64,000 nt of DNA from Granulicella sp. GTDB lineage: Bacteria; Acidobacteriota; Terriglobia; Terriglobales; Acidobacteriaceae. Made by a program: the position numbers and the translations under genes. This document shows positions 1 through 10,526 of the stretch, piece after piece; positions within the stretch are counted from its first letter, which is position 1; every line of letters begins with the position of its first letter. The notes under the pieces are model-generated. The model saw only the letters and a list, made by a program, of their open reading frames with translations, made no database searches and was not told the DNA's origin. The stretch is taken from contig DAIDGQ010000018.1 of the NCBI GenBank assembly GCA_027452215.1, forward strand, positions 1 to 64,000, written 5' to 3'.

Positions 1-186
1 ACTAGCCGAGCCTCTCAGCCTCCCCAATCTCCCCGCTCGACGCCCCAACCTTCCCTCAGTCACGGGGCTTGCAACCCAAGACCCCACTTAAATGACCCGA
101 AACGCACACTCCCCCGCCGAATCCTCCAACAAGGAGGGGGTTGAGCGACCCCAACCCCCTCAACCCGCCTATCTCCAATCAATCCC
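1..186. other. Non-coding stretch downstream of the S9 peptidase
   Basis: No convincing gene. It holds two small overlapping inverted repeats: CCTCC/GGAGG around 124-137, and GGGTTGAG (138-145) with CTCAACCC (159-166). They lie just past the stop of the minus-strand peptidase and could act as a weak terminator, but no T tract follows on the minus strand. Confidence 0.3.
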
Positions 187-2778
187 TCAGTTCCCCTCAG
201 CCTTATCCTCCGGCAGCGAGACCTTGTTCCAATCCGGAGGCTCAACACCCAGCAGGTTATGCACAAAGTAATCATCCCGGTAGTGCTCATCCGCAAGGAT
301 CCCCACCCCATGATTCTGCCCCGGGATGTACAACATATCAAAATGTTTATGCGCCTTCACCAGCGCATTCACCACCTGCAACGATGAAGCTGGATCAACA
401 TTAGTATCCAGCTCACCAACAATAATCAGCACTTTGCCCTGCAACCGATAAGCATTATCCACATTCGACGAAGCAGCATACTGTGGCCCCACCGGCCACC
501 CCATCCACTGCTCGTTCCACCACATCTTATCCATGCGGTTGTCATGGCACCCGCTGTTCGTAACTGCAACATTATAAAAGTCCGGATGGAACAGCAGCGC
601 CCCCATCGCACTCTGCCCGCCCGCCGAAGTCCCAAAGATCCCCACCCGCGAAATGTCGTAGTACGGATACTTAGCCGCCACCGCCTTATGCCACAAAATC
701 CGGTCCGGAAATCCCGCATCTGCAAGATTCTGAAAGGCCACATCATGGAAAGCCTTCGACCGGTTACTGGTCCCCATGCCATCGATATGCACCACAATGA
801 ACCCAAGCTCAGCCAGCGCCTGGTCCGGGGCCAATGGACTGAACGTCTTAGGAACAAACGACCCCTGCGGCCCAGCGTAAATATTCTCAATCACCGGATA
901 CTTCTTCGAAGGATCAAAGTTCAAAGGACGAGTAATTGTGCCCCATATATCCGTCTTTCCATCACGCCCTTTAGAAACAAACACTTCCGGAAACCGGAAC
1001 CCCGCAGCCAGCAGCGCCGTCGTATCTCCCTTGTCCAGATCCAGCACCACCTTCTGGTCTGACGTCCTCCGCAACTGCGCCACCGGCGCCAGATCCACGC
1101 GCTGCCACGTGTCCACATAGAACATGCGGTCGTGCGAGAACTTCACCGAATGCATCCCGTCCGCATCGGTAAGTCTAGTCAATCCAGTGCCATCAAAGTT
1201 AGTCCTATAGTACTGCGTGAAGTATGGATCCTGTCCCGGAACCATCCCGCCAGCCTCAAACCATATCTGCCGCTTCTCGTCATCGACATAATCCACATTC
1301 CGAACCAGCCAATCGCCCTTCGTAATCTGGTTCTTCACCTTCCCCGTAACCCCGTCATACAAGTACAAATGCTCCCACCCATCGCGCTCTGATGCCCAGA
1401 TAACCTCTTTGCCATCATCAACATCGTGCCGATACCTTCTCCCCGCCGACAGTCCCGGCCCCAGGTCGCTATAGTAGAAAAACGTCTTCGTCTGCTCCGA
1501 AATCAGCGCGCGAGTCTTCCCCGTCTGACCATCCACCTCGATCACCGTATAAGCCTGATGTCCCCGCTGGTTGTACTCAAACGTAAACCCACGCCCATCC
1601 TTCCACCACACCGGCTCACTGATCGAGTAAGGATTCGGAAACAGCCCATGGTCGATCTCAGTCTTCCCCTTGGTCGCCACATCGAACAGCACCGGAAACG
1701 CTAAGTCCAGCGTATCCCCCGGTTTAGCGTAGTGAATCGTTGTATGTTTCGGCTGAATCTGGTCTGTCGGAGAAGACTCGATATACGTCACAAGACGGTC
1801 ATACCCAGGACGAATATGGTATGCAACCAGCTTCTTTGAGTCAGGAGACCACGCAAACGTCCGCAACGAATAGTAGTTGTCCTCCGACCCATCAAAGCTG
1901 ATCGGATACGCCGGTTGATCCCCCTTCGGCTTGATGAAAACATTGAAATTCTCAACAAACGCCTCATACTTCCCGTCGAATGAAGCGCAAACTTCCGCCC
2001 GCCTCGTAGGAAGCTGCCCCAGAATCTGCGACCCCACACCCGGAGCTTCATCCGCATGATCCGCCGTCGGCATCGCTTCCGATTTTGGCAGCAAAGCACA
2101 GCCCCGCGGCCGTCGTTCATATTCACCTTCATCGTCTGCCTGCGGAGCCGGTGGCCTGTACTCGAGCCCATCCACCGGATCGCCCCCCTGACCATCGCTC
2201 AACGCTTCAGGACCCAGCAGTGATTCATCTTCAGGCGAATCACCCCGCCCCTCCCCATCCCCGTGCGGGATCGGGCCGTTCTTAACGCAGGTATAGTCCT
2301 GCAGCTTGCACGTATACAGGAACCCGTCCACCCCAAACTGAATCGCCCGTTCGCCATCAAGAAACTTAAGCGGAGCCGTCGCCGCAACCGCTCCACCCTT
2401 CCCTCGCGCACCGGGACGCACACGCGTCGGTGCAAATGGAAGCTTAAGCCCTGTATAAGCATGCCCCGTTGCGCTGGAGATCGCTGCCGCAAGCTTATCC
2501 TGATCAAACGCAGGCTTCTTTGTCCCCGCATCTGCATCCACCAGGACGAACTCCGTCCCGCCCTTCACCGACTTCAGATACCAGAAAGAATGCGAGTCCC
2601 CGATCCAGCTCACTGGACCCGGCGTGTTGACCACCAGGTCAAGCACCCGCTCCCTTAGCGCATGCGCTCGCTGATAGTCCGCCAGTGTTCCCTGACCATA
2701 CACAGGAAGAAAGGAACAGACGCAAAGTACCGCAGGCGCCACCGCTCTCAGGGCTGAGGCTCGCAGAATAATGTTCAT
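187..2778 (-). CDS. S9 family peptidase (DPP IV-like prolyl oligopeptidase)
   Basis: An 863-residue exported serine peptidase. Residues 1-29 form a Sec-type signal peptide ending VYGQ. The middle is a DPP IV-type beta-propeller (for example [18 protein letters not shown]), and the C-terminal third is an alpha/beta-hydrolase. The nucleophile elbow GTSAGG puts the catalytic Ser near residue 718; the Asp is probably in GELDTNVD (about 791) and the His in GQNHG (about 823). Family knowledge: these enzymes release dipeptides from peptide N-termini, often after proline, in the periplasm. The start is supported by a GGAG six bases upstream of the ATG. The gene is divergent from the DUF885 gene, so the two may share a control region. 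Substrate specificity cannot be read from the sequence. Confidence 0.93.
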   Translation of the reverse strand: MNIILRASALRAVAPAVLCVCSFLPVYGQGTLADYQRAHALRERVLDLVVNTPGPVSWIGDSHSFWYLKSVKGGTEFVLVDADAGTKKPAFDQDKLAAAISSATGHAYTGLKLPFAPTRVRPGARGKGGAVAATAPLKFLDGERAIQFGVDGFLYTCKLQDYTCVKNGPIPHGDGEGRGDSPEDESLLGPEALSDGQGGDPVDGLEYRPPAPQADDEGEYERRPRGCALLPKSEAMPTADHADEAPGVGSQILGQLPTRRAEVCASFDGKYEAFVENFNVFIKPKGDQPAYPISFDGSEDNYYSLRTFAWSPDSKKLVAYHIRPGYDRLVTYIESSPTDQIQPKHTTIHYAKPGDTLDLAFPVLFDVATKGKTEIDHGLFPNPYSISEPVWWKDGRGFTFEYNQRGHQAYTVIEVDGQTGKTRALISEQTKTFFYYSDLGPGLSAGRRYRHDVDDGKEVIWASERDGWEHLYLYDGVTGKVKNQITKGDWLVRNVDYVDDEKRQIWFEAGGMVPGQDPYFTQYYRTNFDGTGLTRLTDADGMHSVKFSHDRMFYVDTWQRVDLAPVAQLRRTSDQKVVLDLDKGDTTALLAAGFRFPEVFVSKGRDGKTDIWGTITRPLNFDPSKKYPVIENIYAGPQGSFVPKTFSPLAPDQALAELGFIVVHIDGMGTSNRSKAFHDVAFQNLADAGFPDRILWHKAVAAKYPYYDISRVGIFGTSAGGQSAMGALLFHPDFYNVAVTNSGCHDNRMDKMWWNEQWMGWPVGPQYAASSNVDNAYRLQGKVLIIVGELDTNVDPASSLQVVNALVKAHKHFDMLYIPGQNHGVGILADEHYRDDYFVHNLLGVEPPDWNKVSLPEDKAEGN

Positions 2779-3084
2779 GAATATCTCCGAAATATCGATA
2801 CCTACAGGATCAGAGCAGTATACATAGTTGTATCCCAGCTAGCAGGGATCAACACATGATTCCCACTAATCGCCTCGGCATTCACCTTGGCAAGTTCCGC
2901 CAAAATGCCCCATCACCAGCTCAAACAGACAATCACGCCCATATAACATACGTTGTTGTATACAAAGAGATACTTTTTAGGTATAACCTTTAGCAGCAAA
3001 ATGCGCTAGAAGATACCCATCCACACACTCAATCCCTGATCTAATGCTGATCAATAATCCATTCAACCCAGTGAGGCAGACTTC
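2779..3084. promoter_or_regulatory. Divergent promoter region with a TTGTATACAA palindrome
   Basis: This 306-base gap separates the divergent S9 peptidase and DUF885 genes. It contains a perfect 10-base palindrome TTGTATACAA at 2956-2965 and a related TTGTATCCCA at 2828-2837, with another GTATAC at 2818-2823. The palindrome fits the tNGTa-tACNa shape of operators bound by FadR-type GntR regulators (family knowledge). Similar sites occur upstream of the glycosidase genes near 38.2 and 41.6 kb. The regulator itself is not in this window. Confidence 0.4.
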
Positions 3085-4905
3085 TTGCGTATCCCTTACC
3101 CCTATCGAGCGGACCGGCTGCTCTTAGTTCTCGCTCTCGCGACCGCCAACCTCGCTCACGCAGCCCCACCTAAGCCCGCTCCGCACAGCCCAACCTCCGC
3201 CGCTGCCATCATGCCCTCCCTCGTCGAGCAGTTCACAGCCGATCGCAGGTCGCTCTCCCGAGCCTATCCCCTGGCCCTCTCACCCTCGCATGTGGCACGC
3301 TTTGAAGCCTTCTACAATGAGAAACTTACCTGGCTAACCACCATCGACTTCGACGCTCTCTCGCAGGAAGACAAGATCGATTACCTCCTCCTCAAGAATC
3401 GCCTCACCTCCAATCTCCATCAGTTAGCCATTGCCAAACACCAGACGGAGGAGATGCAACCTCTGCTACCCTTCGCCGCAACCATTGAAGCCATCGTCGA
3501 CAAGCAGCGGCTCATGGAGCGCCCCGACGCCGAACAAGACGCCGCCCTCCTCTCCGCACTCGTTAAACAACTCGACGAGACCCGCAAACAACTCGACCCC
3601 AACTCCTCTACCCTCCCGCATAACGGCGATCAAAGCTCCGCCGAGATATCGCCCCCCAAAAGGGGCAAAATCGATCCCGTCGTTGCCAACCGCGCCGTCG
3701 AAGCCACCCAGGAGCTCAGAGCCGCTCTCAAATCTTGGTTCACCCAATACGACGGCTACGACCCTGCTTTCACCTGGTGGGTCGCCCTTCCCTACAAAAG
3801 CGCGGACAAGGCTCTCTCCGACTACAACGCCTTCCTCAAAGAGAAGCTCATCGGCATCAAGCCCGACGACACCACCACCATCATTGGCGATCCAGTTGGC
3901 CGCCAAGCCCTCCTCAACCAGCTCTCCGATGACATGATTCCCTACACCCCTGAAGAGCTCATCGCGATCGCCCAAACCGAGTACGACTGGTGTATGAAGG
4001 AGATGCTAAAGGCCTCCAACGAGATGGGTTACGGCGACAACTGGCATGCCGCAGTCGAAAAGGTCAAGCAGATGCACGTCCCTCCCGGCGAGCAGCCCGA
4101 GCTCATTCGCAAGCTCGTCGTCGAGGGAAGCGACTTCGTCAAAAAGAATGATCTCGTCACCGTCCCTCCCCTCGCCGACGAGACCTGGACCATGATCATG
4201 ATGACGCCCGAACGACAGCTAGTGAACCCTTTCTTCACCGGAGGCAACGAGATCAGCGTCTCTTACCCCACAGACACCATGACCTACGATCAGCGTGAAA
4301 TGAGTATGCGTGGCAACAACATTCCCTTCGCGCACGCAACGGCCTTCCACGAGATGATCCCCGGCCACTTCCTCCAGTTCTATATGAACGCCCGTTACCG
4401 CCCCTACCGTCAGGCCTTCTCCACCCCATTCTGGGGAGAAGGCAACGCCCTCTGGTGGGAGATGCTCTTCTACGAAAAGGGCTTCGAAAGCACCCCTGAA
4501 GAGCGAGTGGGAGCTCTCGTTTGGCGCATGCACCGTTCCGCTCGAGTCATCTTCACCATGAACTTCCACCTCGGCAAATGGACCCCGCAGCAGTGCGTCA
4601 AATTCCTCATCGACAACGTCGGCTTCGACTCAGAGAATGATCTAGCCGAGGTCCGCCGTTCCTTCGACGGCTCCGTCGGCCCCCTCTATCAGTGCGCTTA
4701 TCTCATGGGAGCTCTCCAGTTTCGCGCCCTTCACCGCGAACTCGTCGATTCCCACAAAATGACCGACCGCCAATTTCACGACGCCATACTCCACGAAGGG
4801 CCCATGCCCATCGAGATGCTCCGTGCCGACCTGGAAAACATCAAGTTAACTCCCAACAATCACAGCACCTGGATGTTCTACGGAGAACACCCCACGCATC
4901 CCTAG
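3085..4905 (+). CDS. DUF885 family exported protein (putative metallopeptidase)
   Basis: A 606-residue protein starting at TTG (3085), with a GAGG-like ribosome site about 8 bases upstream. The N-terminus is a signal peptide ending AHA. The family hallmark HExxPGH appears as HEMIPGH (His422, Glu423, His428), followed by the conserved aromatic-rich block ending EGNALWWEM. DUF885 proteins are alpha-helical and resemble zinc carboxypeptidases; HExxPGH is taken as the metal site. It probably acts in the periplasm on peptides, alongside the divergent S9 peptidase. The biochemical role of this family is poorly established, so peptidase activity is an inference. Confidence 0.9.
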   Translation: MRIPYPYRADRLLLVLALATANLAHAAPPKPAPHSPTSAAAIMPSLVEQFTADRRSLSRAYPLALSPSHVARFEAFYNEKLTWLTTIDFDALSQEDKIDYLLLKNRLTSNLHQLAIAKHQTEEMQPLLPFAATIEAIVDKQRLMERPDAEQDAALLSALVKQLDETRKQLDPNSSTLPHNGDQSSAEISPPKRGKIDPVVANRAVEATQELRAALKSWFTQYDGYDPAFTWWVALPYKSADKALSDYNAFLKEKLIGIKPDDTTTIIGDPVGRQALLNQLSDDMIPYTPEELIAIAQTEYDWCMKEMLKASNEMGYGDNWHAAVEKVKQMHVPPGEQPELIRKLVVEGSDFVKKNDLVTVPPLADETWTMIMMTPERQLVNPFFTGGNEISVSYPTDTMTYDQREMSMRGNNIPFAHATAFHEMIPGHFLQFYMNARYRPYRQAFSTPFWGEGNALWWEMLFYEKGFESTPEERVGALVWRMHRSARVIFTMNFHLGKWTPQQCVKFLIDNVGFDSENDLAEVRRSFDGSVGPLYQCAYLMGALQFRALHRELVDSHKMTDRQFHDAILHEGPMPIEMLRADLENIKLTPNNHSTWMFYGEHPTHP

Positions 4906-4999
4906 CCACCGTTCCCCGCGCTCCGCACAGACGCAGCATACCTTAGCGCAAGCATCTCGAAGTCTGCAATGTGCCTCTTACTGATGGGAGAAACACGTC

Positions 5000-5926
5000 A
5001 TGACTCGCCCATTCTGGTCTGGACAGATTCAAATTTCGCTTGTTTCGTTCAGCATTAAGATGTTCCCCGCGGTCGAAGCAAAAAGCGAGATCCGCTTTCA
5101 CCAGCTCTCACGCAAAACAGGAGAGCGAGTCCATCACCAGAATGTATCAGCCGACGACGGCACTGGCGTTCAAGTCAACAAGGACGACATCGTGAAAGGC
5201 TACGAATATCGCAAGGGTGAGTTCGTCACCATTGAGCCGGCAGAGATTGAGGCCCTTCGCATTCCCTCGCGCCACACGCTAGCAGTTTCGCAGTTTGTCA
5301 GTCTCGACGACCTCGACCCCGGAATGTTCGAGAAACCGTACTTTGTGTTGCCCGACGGAGATAACCAGACCGAGGCATTCACCGTTATCCGCAAAGCCCT
5401 CCAGTCTACCCGGAAAGTCGCCATCGGCAAGATCGCGTTTGGAGGGCGTGAGCACCTCATCGCCATCTCCGCGCCACCGTCAGCCAAAGATGACACCGTC
5501 GCAAGCCGCGGCATGATGGCCTACACGCTCCGTTACGCCACCGAGTTACGCGACCCCTTGGAGTACTTTGCTCAAATTCGAAAGACCACCGTCGATGCAG
5601 ACCAGCTGTCGCTTGCCAAGGAACTGATCCAGCGCAAATCCGCGCGATTCGCTCCGGAGAAGTTTCATGATGACTATGAGTCTGCCCTGAAGGAATTGGT
5701 CGAGGCCAAGGTGAACCATGCTCCCCTCCCCACGGAAAAGCCCGCCGTGCGATCCGGAAAAGTGATCAACCTCATGGACGCTCTGCGCAAGAGCGTGCAA
5801 TCCGACGCGCCTGCATCAGCCACGAGGCTTCCCGGCAAGAGAGGTGCAAAATCTACAAAGACCAGCAAGGGACTCCGGCTGGTCAAGTCGACGGCGCATT
5901 CGACGCGCTCGCGGAAGTCCGCCTGA
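5000..5926 (+). CDS. ku: Ku protein (non-homologous end joining)
   Basis: A 308-residue bacterial Ku. The opening motif TRPFWSGQIQISLVSFSIKM and the following beta-barrel and bridge region match the single-domain bacterial Ku that homodimerises as a ring around DNA ends. The core covers roughly residues 1-255. The last 60 residues are rich in Lys, Arg, Ser and Thr, typical of the DNA-binding extended tail of some bacterial Ku proteins. GGGAGA lies upstream of the ATG. The stop codon is only 6 bases from the LigD start, so the two are co-transcribed. The role, by family knowledge, is to bind broken ends and recruit LigD. Confidence 0.96.
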   Translation: MTRPFWSGQIQISLVSFSIKMFPAVEAKSEIRFHQLSRKTGERVHHQNVSADDGTGVQVNKDDIVKGYEYRKGEFVTIEPAEIEALRIPSRHTLAVSQFVSLDDLDPGMFEKPYFVLPDGDNQTEAFTVIRKALQSTRKVAIGKIAFGGREHLIAISAPPSAKDDTVASRGMMAYTLRYATELRDPLEYFAQIRKTTVDADQLSLAKELIQRKSARFAPEKFHDDYESALKELVEAKVNHAPLPTEKPAVRSGKVINLMDALRKSVQSDAPASATRLPGKRGAKSTKTSKGLRLVKSTAHSTRSRKSA

Positions 5927-5932
5927 CCAGCT

Positions 5933-8680
5933 ATGCCCACCCAATCAAAATCCCACGGCGACAAGAAAAAATCGGCTCGCAAGAGTTCTGCGAAGGAGCA
6001 GCGCGCAAAGTTAACCAGCGCAGCAGCAGATATCGTGGACCGACAGCTGCTGCGCTATCAGTCCATGCGTGACTTTGCCATCACGCCTGAGCCCAGTGGC
6101 AAGCGCAGATTTGAAAGCTCCGTGTCGCGAGACAACCTACCCTTCGTCATTCAGAAGCACGCAGCCTCGCATCTGCATTACGACTTTCGCCTCGCTTGGA
6201 ACGGAGTCCTCAAAAGCTGGGCCTGCGCCAAGGGCCCAAGCCTCTATCCTGGCGATCGTCGCCTCGCCATCCAAGTTGAAGACCATCCAATTGAGTACGG
6301 AGGTTTTGAAGGCATCATCCCTGCTGGCCAGTACGGCGGAGGAACTGTGATGCTCTGGGACCAGGGAACGTGGGAGCCGCAGCCCGGCTACACGGATGTC
6401 GACGCTGCACTCCGCGATGGCTCTCTCAAGTTCACCCTCCATGGCAAGAAGCTCAAGGGTAACTGGACGCTGGTTCGAATGGGTGGAAAGGCTGCGATCG
6501 AGAAGAAACCGAACTGGCTTCTGATCAAGGAGCATGACAGCTTCGAACGATCGAAAGACGACCCTGCCATCACGGAACAGGCTCCCGACTCCGCACTCAC
6601 CCACCGCTCACTCGACCAAATCGCAGCCGCGAAAGATCACGTCTGGAACTCCGGACAAACCTCTGAGGAAAATCTCTCGCAGCAAAAGTGTCCACCCTCG
6701 AGGCCATCGCCGTCGATTCGCGCAGCCATCAAGAAAGCCAATTCTCCTTCGCCTGCGTTGGCTCAGACAAAGAAGGAATCGCTGCCCTCCTTCATCGCCC
6801 CTCAGCTCGCGACGCAGGTATCGGCTCCCCCCACGACGTCAGGCTGGGTCCACGAACTCAAGCTGGATGGCTACCGAATCCAGGCTCGGCTGGACAATGG
6901 GAAAGTCGAACTTCTTACGCGCAACGGCCTCGATTGGACTCACCGCATGCCGAGAGTCGTTGTCGGACTCGAGAAGCTGCCGGTCAAATCCGCTCTGCTC
7001 GATGGAGAAGTAGTCGTTCTCCGGCCCGATGGCACCACCAGTTTCGCTGACCTTCAGGCTGCATTTCAGCAACACGCCACGGGGCCCCTGACCTACTTCG
7101 TCTTCGACCTGCTTCATCTCAACGGCCACAACCTGCGCTCACTCCCGCTAATTGAACGTAAGACCATTCTCGCCAGCATAATGCAACACCCGAACGACGA
7201 AATTCGCCTTTCCGAGCATCTCGACACCGACGCCCACAAGCTGTTCGCTAAGGCCTGCGAATTACACGCAGAAGGAATCATCTCCAAGCGCGCCGACGCA
7301 AGCTATCTCTCGGGACGATCATCCTCATGGCTGAAACTAAAGTGCATTCACCAACAGGAGTTCGTCATCGCAGGCTTCACTCTTCCCGCCAATAGCCATG
7401 CCGGCATTCACGGCATAGGCTCCCTCCTGCTGGGCTACTACGACGGCGCCAATCGACTCATCTACGCAGGTCGCACTGGTACCGGGTTCACCCAGACCGT
7501 GCATCACGAACTCCGCACCCAACTCGAGAAGCTACGTCAGTCCGATAGCCCCCTTCACCATCCGCCAGCCGCGGCGGGCAAGCGTGCAATCTGGGTCAAG
7601 CCAAAACTTGTCGCACAAGTCCGCTTCGCTAGCTGGACTGCGGACCACCTTCTTCGCCAAGCCTCGTTTCAGGGCCTCAGAGAGGACAAGCCCGCCGCCG
7701 ATGTGGCGCGCGAACCACTCACTCGAGAGCCACGAGCAGCGAACAAACGTGCCTCTCATCCAGCCAATGCATCCATAGCCGCAAAGGTTGTTCTCGCAAC
7801 CGAACATGCCCCCGTCCGTCTCACTCATCCCGACAAGGTCCTCGACCCTGCATCCAACCTCACCAAGCAGCAACTTGCCGACTACTATTGGCAGGTCGCT
7901 CCGCACATGCTCCAACAGATCGCAGGCCGGCCGCTCTCGCTCGTCCGTTGCCCTGGCGGCTCCAGCAAGCCGTGCTTCTTCCAAAAGCACATCACCACTC
8001 TCCTGCCTCCGGGCGTCGAGGCCATACAAGTACCCAACAAAAAAACTGGCAAGCTTGAACCATACATAGCCCTCTCAACCCCCAATGCTCTCGCTGCGCT
8101 GGCGCAGATGGACGTCCTCGAAGTTCATCCCTGGGGCTCTCTCAACAAAGACCTTGAGCACCCGGATCGCATTATCTTCGACCTCGATCCCGACGCCGCG
8201 ATTTCTTGGCCCACCCTCTCCGGTGCTGCGGCTCAAGTGCGCAAGCGTCTCAAAAAACTCGGCCTGGAATCCTTCTTGAAATCAACAGGAGGGAAAGGTC
8301 TCCACATTGTCGTTCCTATCGATCCTCAAGATGACTGGGCCACTATTAATCGCTTTGCCCACAACTTCGCCCTCGAACTCGAAAAGTCCGATCCTGCTTT
8401 ATATCTGAGCAAGATGAAGAAATCCGCACGCGCAGGCAAAATCTATCTCGACTACCTGCGCAACGAGCGAGGAGCGACGGCAATTGCCGCCTTCAGCCCG
8501 CGCGCACGTCCAGGTACTCCAGTTTCGCTCCCACTCGATTGGAGCGACCTCCGCCTGAAGGTTCGTCCACTCTTCCACGTCGCGGACTACTCAACATGGA
8601 GGTCGCGTCTATCTCGAGACCCCTGGAAGCGACTAGAGAATACGCACCAACGCCTCCCCCGGGAGTCGCCTCGAGATTGA
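5933..8680 (+). CDS. ligD: Multifunctional ATP-dependent DNA ligase LigD
   Basis: A 915-residue LigD with domain order phosphoesterase, ligase, polymerase. The N-terminal 3'-phosphoesterase (about 45-215) carries HAASHLHYDFRL. The ligase domain (about 290-620) has the nucleotidyl-transfer motif KLDGYR with Lys310 as the expected adenylated residue. The C-terminal primase-type polymerase (about 625-915) has FDLDPD with Asp750 and Asp752 as metal ligands. All three centres look intact. Together with the adjacent Ku this is a complete two-component NHEJ system that trims, fills and seals double-strand breaks. A low-complexity linker rich in Ser, Pro and Lys separates the first two domains near residue 250. 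Confidence 0.97.
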   Translation: MPTQSKSHGDKKKSARKSSAKEQRAKLTSAAADIVDRQLLRYQSMRDFAITPEPSGKRRFESSVSRDNLPFVIQKHAASHLHYDFRLAWNGVLKSWACAKGPSLYPGDRRLAIQVEDHPIEYGGFEGIIPAGQYGGGTVMLWDQGTWEPQPGYTDVDAALRDGSLKFTLHGKKLKGNWTLVRMGGKAAIEKKPNWLLIKEHDSFERSKDDPAITEQAPDSALTHRSLDQIAAAKDHVWNSGQTSEENLSQQKCPPSRPSPSIRAAIKKANSPSPALAQTKKESLPSFIAPQLATQVSAPPTTSGWVHELKLDGYRIQARLDNGKVELLTRNGLDWTHRMPRVVVGLEKLPVKSALLDGEVVVLRPDGTTSFADLQAAFQQHATGPLTYFVFDLLHLNGHNLRSLPLIERKTILASIMQHPNDEIRLSEHLDTDAHKLFAKACELHAEGIISKRADASYLSGRSSSWLKLKCIHQQEFVIAGFTLPANSHAGIHGIGSLLLGYYDGANRLIYAGRTGTGFTQTVHHELRTQLEKLRQSDSPLHHPPAAAGKRAIWVKPKLVAQVRFASWTADHLLRQASFQGLREDKPAADVAREPLTREPRAANKRASHPANASIAAKVVLATEHAPVRLTHPDKVLDPASNLTKQQLADYYWQVAPHMLQQIAGRPLSLVRCPGGSSKPCFFQKHITTLLPPGVEAIQVPNKKTGKLEPYIALSTPNALAALAQMDVLEVHPWGSLNKDLEHPDRIIFDLDPDAAISWPTLSGAAAQVRKRLKKLGLESFLKSTGGKGLHIVVPIDPQDDWATINRFAHNFALELEKSDPALYLSKMKKSARAGKIYLDYLRNERGATAIAAFSPRARPGTPVSLPLDWSDLRLKVRPLFHVADYSTWRSRLSRDPWKRLENTHQRLPRESPRD

Positions 8681-9229
8681 CGTCCAGTGCGCTCTTCCCA
8701 CATTGTCCGACTTGCGACTAAGCCAGATCGCTTATCTCGACAATCGGATTGCTGTCCGCTTCCCCCACGAATGCCACGACTACTCGGGCGATTGATTCAG
8801 CGCCTACGGCAATGAAAATTGGGAGTTCGACTCGGAAGTATTGATGCGCACCATACACGCTGACATCAATGACCTCGGGATCACCGGGGCCGAACGAAAG
8901 CTCCGCTGGCCTCTCGGACCACGCCCTGAAGAACATCCAGGGCTGACCGGTTTGGGGCCATGGCTACGATTCTGTCCTTGAAGGTCGCTAGGCAATTCCG
9001 CAGAAGGCTTTGAGTTTCAATCTTCAGGTTTGTGCGTGCTGAGCCTATGGCACCGGTCACGATCTGTTGCACAAACCCACCTTCGAACTATCCACATCCC
9101 CACGCACTACGTTATGAGAACTCCAAGCGGCAAAGACTTCATTCCGTTGATGAGCCGAGCATACAACGCTTTGTTCACTCGCCGGTCCCTCTGCTTCGCA
9201 GCATCGCTGGAGGGAGCGGAACAATTCCA
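8681..9229. other. Long gap with possible minus-strand gene remnant
   Basis: No confident gene. On the minus strand, 8718-8936 encodes 72 residues that read like the end of a real protein (contains GPGDPEVIDVSVYGAHQYF), and a differently framed piece at 8881-9072 (contains NRSALDVLQGVVREA) overlaps its start. The two frames differ, so a decayed gene with a frameshift is possible. I do not recognise a family. Confidence 0.25.
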
Positions 9230-10168
9230 CTAAAGCTCCTCCAGCGCGGCTGCAGAACTCGAAGCAACGGTCTCCTTAATTTGCACACCGCGCGCCCTTC
9301 CCGTGGCAAACGTGAAGAATGCATTGCCGGCACGTGTGAGCGTCGCATCCTGTCGGCTGATTAACGCAAGATGCCTTGGCAGGTCGACTCCCTCTATATC
9401 GATCGTCTGCAAGAGCCCCTGCCTGACCTCGGTGATGACATTGATACGCGGCAAAAAGCCTACTCCCATTCCCGCAAGGATGAGGCGCTTCAATAACTCA
9501 CTTGAATCCAATTCCATCGTGATGCGCTGTGTGAGCTTGTGCTGTTCAAACATGTAATCCAGCAATTCCCTGCGCCTTCCTTGGTTCGGCAGCAGGAAGC
9601 CATACTTGGACACTTGCGCCAGCGTAACCGTCTCAAGCTCCGTCAACGAATGCCCCGCCGGCACCACCAACACTAGATTGTCCTTATGAATCGTGTCCGC
9701 ATGCAACCTCGCATCCTTCACCGGAAGGGACACAATGCCAAATTCAACCTCACGGTCTAACACTAGCTCAATTGTCTTCGCTCGCTCCGCCCGCACAATA
9801 CTGAGCGCCACCCGAGGATACTGTTTCTTGAATTTACTGATGAGCAAAGGAAGAACATACAGGGCCGTCGAATCGTTCGCACTCACTGTCAGCGTCCCTC
9901 GCGGCATCCGTTCCATATCGGCCAGCGTCAGATGGATGTGCCGCAGCTGCGACAGCGACTGCTCAGCGAACGGCTGGAAAACACGCCCTGCCGCCGTCAG
10001 TGTAACTTTGCCCCCGCCACGATTGAGCAGACGATGTCCCAGGTGCGATTCCAAAGCCCGGATTTGTGCCGAAATGGACGGCTGCGTAAGATGCAGTTTC
10101 TCTCCAGCACGGGAAAAGCTCTTCTGTCGAGCGACCTCTAGAAATGTTGTTAGCCAATCGAAGTCCAC
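9230..10168 (-). CDS. LysR family transcriptional regulator
   Basis: A 312-residue LTTR starting at GTG (10168), with AAAGGA seven bases upstream. Residues 1-60 form the winged helix-turn-helix (LTTFLEVARQKSFSRAGEKL, then TQPSISAQIRALE). The rest is the two-lobed periplasmic-binding-like effector domain. It is divergent from the Oar-like receptor gene, and the intergenic region holds a TCTAT-N11-ATAGA site, so it probably controls the receptor, the following hydrolase and itself. The effector is unknown; the sequence is in the general CysB/CbbR-like range of the family. Confidence 0.92.
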   Translation of the reverse strand: MDFDWLTTFLEVARQKSFSRAGEKLHLTQPSISAQIRALESHLGHRLLNRGGGKVTLTAAGRVFQPFAEQSLSQLRHIHLTLADMERMPRGTLTVSANDSTALYVLPLLISKFKKQYPRVALSIVRAERAKTIELVLDREVEFGIVSLPVKDARLHADTIHKDNLVLVVPAGHSLTELETVTLAQVSKYGFLLPNQGRRRELLDYMFEQHKLTQRITMELDSSELLKRLILAGMGVGFLPRINVITEVRQGLLQTIDIEGVDLPRHLALISRQDATLTRAGNAFFTFATGRARGVQIKETVASSSAAALEEL

Positions 10169-10359
10169 TGGGTGTCCTTTCCATAGAGCGGTTTACTCAC
10201 CGAACAATTAAGTTCCAGGGCCCGCGTCACCGTATCAGAAACAGCGGCACGTGACAGGCAATTCGTTCCTTCCCTCAGAATCGAAATCCTTACGAGTTGC
10301 TACTGTCGCCTGCCCCCTACACTGACATCCAACTGGTCGCCATCCAAGGCTGCATAGAT

Positions 10360-10380
10360 TCTATTTATACGACAGATAGA
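10360..10380. promoter_or_regulatory. LysR-type box TCTAT-N11-ATAGA
   Basis: Arms TCTAT (10360-10364) and ATAGA (10376-10380) flank exactly 11 bases, giving the T-N11-A layout of LTTR recognition sites. It lies about 190 bases upstream of the LysR start and about 375 bases upstream of the receptor. Confidence 0.5.
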
Positions 10381-10511
10381 ACACTACCGCGTGCGTCGTG
10401 ACACGCACATTTGTTGCCAACCTCGATTCGCCCTCAAACATAGTATTCATAACTATTTCTCGCTAAACCAATGAATTGCTGGATGAGACTACGAGTAAAG
10501 ATCAACTCAAT

Positions 10512-10526
10512 ATAGAAATGTTCTAT
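10512..10526. promoter_or_regulatory. Perfect palindrome ATAGAA-ATG-TTCTAT
   Basis: Six-base arms (10512-10517 and 10521-10526) around a 3-base spacer. The arms contain the ATAGA/TCTAT half-site of the LysR-type box at 10360-10380 but in tighter spacing, which would suit a second binding position for the same or a competing regulator. Confidence 0.35.
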
